Shown: in pieces, positions 1 to 6,200 of the stretch
How positions within the stretch are numbered: the stretch's first letter is position 1
How the letters are laid out: each line of letters opens with the position of its first letter
Assembly: GCA_023426765.1 (NCBI GenBank)
Contig: JAEZBW010000426.1
Span: forward strand, 1 to 9,496
Reading direction: 5' to 3'
DNA length: 9,496 nt
Source of the DNA: Bacillota bacterium
GTDB lineage: Bacteria > Bacillota > Clostridia > DSM-8532
Program-made: the position numbers and the translations under genes
The notes under the pieces: generated by a model
What the model was told of the DNA's origin: nothing
The model's input: the letters and a program-made list of their open reading frames with translations, nothing else
The model's database searches: none

Positions 1-203
1 TAACAGAAGAACAATACCGGCAGCTGCAAAAGCTTGGTGAATTTGATACGAAGACATCCAGCTGGCTGAAGACGCCCCCGGAAATCAGGAAACTCGGTGG
101 GGCTATCTTTGGGGATCGTCGTTATAACACTGTTTTTGTGTATCACAACGGAGCAGAATCCTATTATGCTGCCAGAGGCTTCCGCGGATTGGTAAGAGTT
201 TGA
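1..203 (+). CDS. DUF4256 family protein, C-terminal part (5' end outside window)
   Basis: The open frame begins before the window (first full codon at position 3) and ends at a TGA at 201-203, leaving 66 residues. The readable tail includes TEEQYRQLQKLGEFDTKTS, SWLKTP, IRKLGGAIFGDRRYNTVFVYHNGAES and YYAARGFRG. This is the conserved C-terminus I know from DUF4256 proteins, which are soluble proteins of about 185 residues, so roughly the last third is present. The tail looks intact, with no frameshift and a natural stop right after the conserved RGFRGLVRV end. The family's biochemical function is not known to me, and the neighbours do not help because the DNA immediately downstream is gene debris. 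No clear hairpin terminator follows the stop. Family assignment is confident; function is open. Confidence 0.85.
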   Translation, partial: TEEQYRQLQKLGEFDTKTSSWLKTPPEIRKLGGAIFGDRRYNTVFVYHNGAESYYAARGFRGLVRV

Positions 204-241
204 ACAAAGTCATGAAAAACCCATGGAATTTGTATTGTTTT

Positions 242-358
242 TCAGAAAAGAATATCCTCCAACTTCGCTTTCAGGTCCTTCTTCTTTTTCCCGTCCAGCA
301 GCAGAGGCAAAAGAATATTCTCCTTTACCGTCAGGTTGGGCACCAGATTATAATTCTG
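242..358 (-). pseudogene. Fragment of an ABC transporter ATP-binding protein (Q-loop region)
   Basis: Read on the minus strand from 358 down to the stop at 244-242, the frame gives QNYNLVPNLTVKENI followed by LLPLLLDGKKKKDLKAK and LEDILF. This matches the Q-loop and following helix of LolD/MacB/bacitracin-exporter type ATPases, where the usual text is FQ-x-YNLVP-x-LTV-x-EN. The Q-loop glutamine is retained. Walker A should lie upstream on this strand, and the signature, Walker B and H-loop downstream, but none can be found. The frame hits a stop just after LEDILF, and upstream the same frame stops again after about 20 unrelated residues. This is therefore a remnant of under 40 codons and cannot be functional. 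It sits beside a transposase fragment in the same orientation, consistent with rearrangement around an insertion sequence. Confidence 0.6.
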
Positions 359-461
359 ACCTTCGGGCTGGGCGTAATCACCGAAATCAAAGAACGCGGC
401 TGGAAACCAGGCTTATTTGTATTGACCTTTGTTTCTGCCATCCAGTCACTAAATGCGTGAT

Positions 462-686
462 TTAGGATATATCATCAGGATTCATTTTTAGTGTCCGGAA
501 CAGATTCTTGCCTGAGAAAATCAGCCCAAAGATTTCTTTGAGAACAACAACGCACTGGAACCCGCCTTCTTTATAGAAATTCGATTTCTTCAAAAGTCTG
601 CCGATTGAAAAGTTTGCAAAAAAGGTATCGATTTTGGACGAAATAATATGTTCAGCGTTTGAATTATCTGTTATAATAGAATTCAT
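462..686 (-). pseudogene. Truncated transposase, N-terminal 74 residues only
   Basis: The minus-strand frame starts at ATG 686-684, preceded by an AAGGA ribosome-binding site at about 697-693, and ends at a TAA at 464-462. The product begins MNSIITDNSNAEHIISSKID and contains TFFANFSIGRLLKKSNFYKE and IFSGKNLFRTLKMNPDDI. I recognise this as the N-terminus of DDE transposases widespread in clostridia (IS4-like, usually about 400-450 residues). In intact copies the DDI is followed by a KNTVYRFLN-type segment and then the catalytic DDE core. Here the similarity ends abruptly at the stop, so the catalytic domain is missing and the copy is dead. The start and RBS look intact, so a short peptide could still be made. 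The exact IS family name is from memory and less certain than the transposase assignment. Confidence 0.7.
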
Positions 687-840
687 AAAAGTTCCTTCTT
701 TCCGTTGGTATTAGTGGAGTTGTCGATATTTCTTTTATACCACAGTAGACGGAAATTTTATATATTATATAACAAATTTGTATTAATTTATCAAGGTTCA
801 AGCCCATTTTTTAGGTGGGAAAGTTGAGTAATACAATTCA
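687..840. other. AT-rich spacer, probable remnant of the IS end upstream of the transposase start
   Basis: This stretch is strongly AT-rich, including tracts such as tatattatataac near 760-773, and has no convincing ORF. It is the 5' side of the truncated minus-strand transposase, so it should contain the promoter and the terminal inverted repeat of the old insertion sequence. The other IS end is lost, so I cannot define the repeat or a target duplication from the window. Confidence 0.35.
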
Positions 841-844
841 ATTA

Positions 845-1055
845 TGCGGTGATACACAACCGCACCTCATCAATCTATGACAGCAGGGTGAGTTTAGCTC
901 TCCACCTCTGTAATGTAATGATAACCATAGTCTGTGAACCTGTTGGCAGGCACTTACCTGTCAATGACCCTCTGATATAATAGCGGTGCTGCTGATACGT
1001 CCATTCGTATAAGCCTAATCAGCATAATTATATGAAAAATGGACGGATGGTTTTT
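845..1055 (+). ncRNA. Structured RNA with terminal pseudoknot, candidate solo HEARO / IscB omega-RNA
   Basis: No convincing protein frame covers this stretch, but pairing is extensive. TGCGGT (845-850) pairs with ACCGCA (859-864) across an 8-nt loop. CAG-C-AGGG (881-888) can pair with CCCTCTG (968-974), enclosing smaller stems such as CCTG/CAGG (939-942/947-950). At the 3' end TGCTGAT (990-996) pairs perfectly with ATCAGCA (1018-1024). The interleaved arm CGTCCATT (998-1005) plus CGTATAA (1006-1012) pairs with TTATATG (1028-1034) and AATGGACG (1038-1045). That order makes an H-type pseudoknot, and TTTTT follows at 1051-1055. The GCGGT hairpin and the CGTCCATTCGTA segment resemble the IscB-associated omega-RNA (HEARO) as I remember it. 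In those elements the guide lies just 5' of the scaffold and iscB lies downstream; no iscB is found here. Structured RNA is fairly secure; the family name is tentative, and ends are approximate. Confidence 0.5.
998..1055 (+). terminator. Intrinsic-terminator-like 3' hairpin of the structured RNA
   Basis: The arm at 998-1012 pairs with 1028-1045 (15 pairs including one G-U, with a 3-nt bulge of A at 1035-1037). A run of five T begins six bases after the stem, at 1051-1055. It could end the RNA, although the gap between stem and T-tract is longer than in a canonical terminator. The same stem is part of the pseudoknot described for the RNA, so it may be structural rather than a terminator. Confidence 0.35.
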
Positions 1056-1095
1056 ATTACTTAAGCCGGTGAAAAATCAAAACGCATAGTTTTCA

Positions 1096-1270
1096 TTAAT
1101 AATCAGAATTTTCAGAGATATCGTGTATCTTTGGGATGTAGACTTTCGGGTCGGCATCCCAAAACTTTTTCGAAGCTTTTTCTGCAATCGATGCGTTGGT
1201 ACGGATACCGCATTGGATGTCTGACGGACTACCTGATAGATACTTTCTCATTTTGCATTTCAGGGAGAAA
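1096..1270 (-). pseudogene. Possible decayed C-terminal coding remnant, unidentified
   Basis: The minus-strand frame ending at the TAA at 1098-1096 reads YLSGSPSDIQCGIRTNASIA then EKASKKFWDADPKVYIPKIH and DISENSDY. The composition is protein-like: mixed polar and hydrophobic residues, few rare codons and two tryptophan/tyrosine-rich patches. The upstream part of the same frame crosses low-complexity and GC-rich repeat sequence and does not look coding. I do not recognise the family. It may be the tail of a gene whose 5' part was lost, or chance. A hairpin at 1130-1163 lies inside it, which argues mildly against conserved coding. Confidence 0.2.
1130..1170 (+). terminator. Terminator-like hairpin with T-tract
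   Basis: TTTGGGATG (1130-1138) pairs perfectly with CATCCCAAA (1155-1163) around a 16-nt loop, and CTTTTT follows at 1165-1170. On the plus strand this would stop transcription coming from the structured RNA region before the surface-protein operon. No gene ends just upstream, and the hairpin overlaps a possible minus-strand coding remnant, so its role is uncertain. Confidence 0.4.
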
Positions 1271-1344
1271 AAACGACATTTCATGAAAAAAACAATTTCC
1301 GTTTGAATTTCTGTGCTAAAGTTTATCATGATAAAATGCTCGCG

Positions 1345-1417
1345 GCGCGTTGCACACAAAACGCGCAAGGAAGGCGCTTTCAGCGCTCGCGTTTTGGCGC
1401 ACAATTCGCGCAAGCGC
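1345..1417. repeat. GC-rich inverted-repeat cluster
   Basis: Within an AT-rich leader this stretch is dense in GCGC. CAAAACGCG (1357-1365) and CGCGTTTTG (1388-1396) form a perfect 9-bp inverted repeat. Flanking GCGCG (1345-1349) and CGCGC (1407-1411) extend it into an imperfect arm pair of about 22-24 nt, and GCGCT/AGCGC (1374-1378/1382-1386) folds inside. Alternative pairings also exist: GCGCGTT/AACGCGC (1345-1351/1360-1366) and GCGCTT/AAGCGC (1374-1379/1412-1417). It lies about 150-220 bp before the protease start, so it could be an untranslated-leader structure, a REP-like repeat or the footprint of a small mobile repeat. No T-tract follows, so a plain terminator is unlikely. Confidence 0.5.
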
Positions 1418-1420
1418 TCA

Positions 1421-1452
1421 TTGAACAAGCTGACTATTGAAGTTTTTATACT
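1421..1452 (+). promoter_or_regulatory. Weak candidate promoter for the protease/surface-protein operon
   Basis: TTGAAC (1421-1426) and TATACT (1447-1452) resemble sigma-A -35 and -10 boxes. The spacer is 20 bp, longer than the usual 16-18, so the pairing is weak. An alternative is TTGAAT (1303-1308) with TATCAT (1324-1329) at 15 bp. Neither is compelling; a promoter must exist somewhere in 1060-1550 because no plus-strand gene runs into the operon. Confidence 0.2.
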
Positions 1453-1554
1453 GAATCGCAGGAATAACGAAACCTGCTTTTTAAGGAAAAATTATTCGCA
1501 TACAGGCAGGTAGAGCGCGTTTTCTGAATGATACGGCTTAATGCTTTTATGCCT

Positions 1555-1561
1555 GGGAGAG
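1555..1561 (+). promoter_or_regulatory. Ribosome binding site deciding the protease start
   Basis: GGGAGAG lies just before ATG 1565 (GGGAG at 1555-1559, five bases from the ATG). The in-frame ATG at 1541 has no purine-rich box upstream, and starting there would put eight extra residues before a well-formed signal peptide, so 1565 is chosen. Confidence 0.6.
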
Positions 1562-1564
1562 AAC

Positions 1565-3223
1565 ATGCGGTTTACAAAGAAAGTTATTACAATTCTGCTG
1601 TGCATGGCTTGCCTGTTTACCGCAATGCCGGTATTTGGTGCTGAGATTTCTCCTTATGCCAAAGCATTGAATGTGTTGGGAATGCTTCGAGGCACAGAAA
1701 AAGGCTATGAGCTTGACCGGGTGCCGACACGGGCGGAGATCCTGGTGATGATCATCCGAATGCTGGGCAAAGAGCAGGATGCCCTGCTGCAGTCTTTTCC
1801 GCACCCTTTTTGCGATACGCAATGGGAGGATCCCTACGTTTCCTATGGCTACAATCATGGAATTGTGAAAGGTGTTTCTGCCGACAGCTTTGGCGGCAGC
1901 CAACAGGCTTCACTAAACCAGTACTGTACGATGCTGCTGCGCGTGTTGGGATATGACGATGCAAAGGGCGATTTTTCCTATGAAAATGCTGTTTCATTTG
2001 CCACCCTGGTACTGGGTGAGGGACTCACTGCTGAAAAATTTGATCGCGGGGAAATGGCCGAAATTACCTGCCATGCATTGAATACCCGGATAAAGGGCAA
2101 CACGAAAACTCTGGGACAAACCCTTGCCGAACAGGGTGTGTTTTCTCAGCAGCAGTTCATTGATGCGCAGAGATACTGGGAGCAGAATGATGAGTATACC
2201 TCAACAACCGTTTTAATCTATACGGTCGGATCTGATCTGGAATCACAGCAGGGCCGGCTTACAAATGATTTAAATGAAATATTGCGGGCTGCGCCGAAGG
2301 AAAATTGCAGTGTTTTACTTCAGACAGGCGGCACCCTGCAATATCAGAACGAATGGATGACAAACGGAAAGGCTGAGCGCTTTCGTGTAATGAAAAGTGA
2401 CCTTCAAAAAGAGGAAAGTCATATTGCTACAAAAGCCTGCGAAGCACAAACCCTGACCGATTTCATTGAATGGGGTGCAGAAGAAGCACCGGCCGAGCGT
2501 TATATTCTTGTACTGTGGGATCACGGTTATGGAATTAAGGGTGGCTTTGGAGCGGATGAACTGAACCAAAACAAAACCATACCGGTTTCGGAGATAAGCA
2601 CTGCCATTATGAAGGCCGGTGTCTTTTTTGATATCATTGCCTTTGATGCCTGCCTGATGGGGACAGTGGAAACTGCCTATGCACTGCGAAACCAAACTAA
2701 ATACCTGATTGCATCCGAACAGGCAACACCAGCCTGTGGTCTATACTACACCACATGGCTGGGAGCGTTGGAACGCAACCCGGCTATTACAACCCAAAGA
2801 CTGGGCAGAGTCATTCTGGATTCCTTCAGCCTTCATGCAGGTATCGAAGCCAATATTCCCACCACTATTTCGATAATGGATGTCAGCCGTGCAGAGACCC
2901 TTGTGAATCAGATGTCCCTGTTTTCCGGAGATTTGCTGAACGTGAAGGAAACGGTAGAGTTACTTGGAAAAAACGAAGGCATTTTCGACCAGTTTGATTT
3001 GCTCAGCATCATGGATGGTACTCCGCAAATCACTGCCGCAGCACAGGCACTTGCATATGAGGTCCGCAACTCCTCCGCTGCAGATCAATACTGTGGTACT
3101 GCGATTTATGTCCCGGCCTATAAACCGGAGGATTTCTCTGTTATGAAAGAAGAACTGAAAAAAATCGGGTTCAATCAAACCTATTTACATATGATTGCCA
3201 CAGGCATCACTGTTGAAGAATGA
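1565..3223 (+). CDS. Secreted SLH-domain clostripain-type (C11) cysteine protease
   Basis: The product has 552 residues. Residues 1-25 are a signal peptide: MRFTKK, a hydrophobic core, then cleavage near VFG-A. Residues 28-195 carry S-layer-homology-like repeats, e.g. ALNVLGMLRGTEKGYELDR with PTRAE (28-70) and PYVSYGYNHGIVKG (80-138), plus a weaker third; these bind secondary cell-wall polymer and would hold the enzyme on the surface. The first SLH lacks its N-terminal half. Residues about 214-545 match peptidase C11 (clostripain): VLIYTVGSDLES opens the fold, the catalytic His is H320 in LWDHGYG, and the catalytic Cys is C363 in FDACLMGTVETAYAL. The 43-residue gap fits the family, and the Asp two before the Cys fits the S1 pocket that selects Arg/Lys. 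C11 enzymes can self-cleave between His and Cys, where K325 and K337 are candidates. The TGA overlaps the next gene's RBS, so the two are co-translated. It lacks a lipobox and C-terminal anchor. Confidence 0.88.
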   Translation: MRFTKKVITILLCMACLFTAMPVFGAEISPYAKALNVLGMLRGTEKGYELDRVPTRAEILVMIIRMLGKEQDALLQSFPHPFCDTQWEDPYVSYGYNHGIVKGVSADSFGGSQQASLNQYCTMLLRVLGYDDAKGDFSYENAVSFATLVLGEGLTAEKFDRGEMAEITCHALNTRIKGNTKTLGQTLAEQGVFSQQQFIDAQRYWEQNDEYTSTTVLIYTVGSDLESQQGRLTNDLNEILRAAPKENCSVLLQTGGTLQYQNEWMTNGKAERFRVMKSDLQKEESHIATKACEAQTLTDFIEWGAEEAPAERYILVLWDHGYGIKGGFGADELNQNKTIPVSEISTAIMKAGVFFDIIAFDACLMGTVETAYALRNQTKYLIASEQATPACGLYYTTWLGALERNPAITTQRLGRVILDSFSLHAGIEANIPTTISIMDVSRAETLVNQMSLFSGDLLNVKETVELLGKNEGIFDQFDLLSIMDGTPQITAAAQALAYEVRNSSAADQYCGTAIYVPAYKPEDFSVMKEELKKIGFNQTYLHMIATGITVEE

Positions 3224-3228
3224 GGAGG
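3223..3228 (+). promoter_or_regulatory. Strong RBS overlapping the protease stop codon
   Basis: AGGAGG at 3223-3228 shares its first base with the TGA stop of the protease and stands six bases before ATG 3235. This consensus Shine-Dalgarno fixes the start of the giant surface protein and supports translational coupling of the two genes. Confidence 0.85.
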
Positions 3229-3234
3229 CATTTT

Positions 3235-6200
3235 ATGAAAAGGAAGTTTATTTGTTTGCTGATCACCGCTGTAATGCTGCTGACGTTCATGCCGATTACA
3301 GCCAACGCGGCAAATCACAGTTTTTCGCTGGGGGTTAAAACCGCGGATGTTTATCTGGCAGGAACCGACTCCACTGTTTATGCAGGATTTCGCTTTTACA
3401 ACGGCCTTGTACTCAGTGAAAAATGCGACAGAAGCGGAGATGATAACGAAAGAAATGATTTTCGCTGGTATGATTTTACCAGGGACAGCCCTTCTCCATG
3501 GATGATACAGGATGTATTTGCAGAACTGGACGGCGGTAATGATTGGTTGTGCGAGTATGTGGATATCCGTCTGCCTTATGTGAATGGGAGCCTGAATACC
3601 ACTTCTGTCGGAAAAGTCGATTATAACTCGTGGATGGAAGGAAAGGGGAAATGGTATCAAAACATCTCCTCCATGACACAAAGAAAAATTACCAATTACA
3701 GTGGCGTTGATACCTGGGGCGGCACCTTCTATTTGGATGCGAATTCCAAAACCGCCATGCAATACAGCTGGAACAGAACGATTACCGATCAGTACGGCAC
3801 CTATAATGCCATGCTGTATGACGATCCGCCGGTAATGAACTATTCTCTGTCGAACAGTGCTGTAGGGACGGGCTGGTTTTCCTTTACCGAACCAACCGCC
3901 ACACAAAATGCAGCGCTGTCCATCAATCAAAAATTATTATATGAAGCTATGGGGAACGTTGAAAACGGCGCTCATCAGGGAATAGGCACCTTAACGCTGA
4001 CGGTGAGGCTGGGGTTCCCCCAGCGTTCGACCAATGATTCGGTTTCGGGCCTGACGTCCATGCGAATCGGAAACGGTGATTATTATGGAAAGGTAATGAC
4101 CTTTACCTTTTATCGCAGCTGTTTCCAACTGGGCAATGCATCCATCAGTCAGACACAAACCTTTTCTCCGCGGACGGATTTCAACTACCTGAACCGTGCT
4201 TACACGAATGTAACCATCACCCTGAATCCAACCTCTATCCATTGCGGCGATATATCTTCCCAGGAAAAGGTGAACCTCGTTAATAATTTTCAATGCACGC
4301 CTGCATTGTATCTGGGCAACAACACATCGGACAAGCTCTGTGACATGACGATGACCAAATCAGGCGGCACCTTGATTTTTCAAGGCCAGGTGCCAATGGA
4401 CAAAAGCGGTAGTCTGAACGATGGTGTCAGGCTTCAGCTGGATAATGTTTCCTCTTTCAACAACAGTAAAACCTACCTGCTTGAAAGCGGGTCCTCATCG
4501 CAATCCTTTTATTTTTCCACCCATAAGGTGGATACGAAGGCACCTGCGATAAGGCTGACAGATGTCAACGGAACCGAAATATCCATTCAAAATGCGATTC
4601 AAAGTCAGCACAATTTCTATCTGGTAAGCAGTGAGACCCTGTATCCTCAGGAAAATTCCCTGCATACCGAAGCCAATCAGCGCTATATACGGTACGAATT
4701 ATTCCAGAAAAACGGTGAGACCTATGGGACTGCCCCAGTCGCCATTACAGGATACCTGGGCAGCGGTTCGCAGACACAGGTACAGGCACCTGTGAACACA
4801 ACCGTCCTGAAGGAAGCGATGATTCGGCTGATGCCCGCCAATCCCACCGAAGGGCAGTATAAGCTGAGGATATATGGCTGGGATGATGCGAATAACGGCC
4901 TGAACGGCGGTAATTATCACGAAATTGAGAATATTTATCTGGATCGCCAGGCGCCCCGGGTTGCAGTGACAGAAGATATTCAGAACCAGGCGGAGGATGG
5001 TACTAAGAGAAACGACTATACCTTTGCGATCACGGATCTGCAAAACAGCCGCCAGTACGGATCCTGGGCAAGAACCTATTACTGTTTTACTGCGGATGGA
5101 CAACCGATGCCCGATCCCGCACAGCAGAACATTGAGGCCGCAACCGGTGAAATGGAAACCATTCTTGGCAAATGGGCGTTTATAGAGGGCGGAACCGAGA
5201 CAACCACGGCGGTAATAAAAATACAGCGGGGAGAAACCTTTGAAGGGAAGCTGTATTATTACACCGTGGACAGCTCCGGCAATGATTCCAGGAATGAACA
5301 GGGCGGTGCCTGTTTCACAAAAGAGATCAGGATCTATAATTTCGACAGCAGGGATACCCTCATCACCGAACAATATACATATCCCAAGGATAGCTACTCC
5401 ATCCGCTTTGAACAAACCGACAACAACTACCGTACCGAATACAGATGGATTTCCCATGATGATTCTTCCTTCAGACAGGATTTCAGGCCTTATACGGGAG
5501 CGGAAGAGGTTGGTGCCGGCGAACAGACCGGTGCCGATGGAAAAAGCTATTTACTGGACGGTACCTATACGCTGGAATACAAGGTTACCGAACAGCGCTC
5601 GGGTAATTGGCGCAAATACACAAAGGACTATGTTTTTGACAACAAAGGTCCGCAGATAAAAACCCGTTGGCTTACCGGAAATGCATCGTTATTGCAGACA
5701 CAACAGCTGAAGCTGGATGTTGAAGATGTCAGCGGAGTGGAATCCGCCGAGTATACTATTGTGAATACGGACGGCACACCCATTGACGGTTATGCAGCAA
5801 CACCGATCACCATCACGGTTTCAGCGGACAACAGAGGAACGGTAAACGATACGTTAACCTTATCCCTGCCTGTAAACGGTGTTTATGCATTGAAAATCAA
5901 AGCGACTGACAATAACGGGCGTGAATCATCTGTTCAAACTCCCGCTTTTGGAATTCGGAACGAAAAACCACAGATAACCAATATCACACATCATCTGAAT
6001 GTCCTGGCAGATGGGCATGGTGCAACCGCAGATGGTGATTATCAGCTGACGCTGAACGTAACGGAACTGCTGAAAAACGCCGCAAGCCTGCAGAGCGAAC
6101 AGGATGTGCGTTATTCCATCTCCACAAACGGATCGGATTACGGGGAGTGGGTGACGGCAGAGAATGTTGAAAGAGCTTCCGGCAGCGGCAGCATCAACTA

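Noticed and set aside
200..465. Two overlapping plus-strand ORFs (86 and 80 codons) after the DUF4256 gene
   Set aside because: They are antisense to the recognisable ABC ATPase fragment, have poor ribosome-binding sites and give no family-like protein text.
841..1055. CRISPR array, tRNA or classical riboswitch as explanation for the structured region
   Set aside because: There are no regularly spaced direct repeats, no cloverleaf with CCA end, and no riboswitch core that I recognise; the pseudoknot fits a HEARO-type RNA better.
1313..1513. Plus-strand ORF of 66 codons
   Set aside because: It is Arg/Lys-rich text created by the GC-rich inverted-repeat cluster, with no recognisable similarity.
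1541..1564. Upstream ATG at 1541 as the protease start
   Set aside because: It lacks a Shine-Dalgarno and adds eight residues before a standard signal peptide; ATG 1565 has a purine-rich GGGAGAG just upstream.
1565..1650. Lipoprotein signal for the protease
   Set aside because: The cysteines at residues 13 and 16 are within the hydrophobic core and lack a proper lipobox, so signal peptidase I cleavage near residue 25 is more likely.
3181..3930. Long minus-strand ORF of 249 codons opposite the giant gene
   Set aside because: It is antisense to a well-supported frame with signal peptide and domains; its length comes from the codon composition of the real gene.
4699..5457. Minus-strand ORF of 252 codons
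   Set aside because: It is a shadow of the giant surface-protein frame and has no family-like motifs. The same holds for the minus ORFs at 7348-7908 and 8242-8910.
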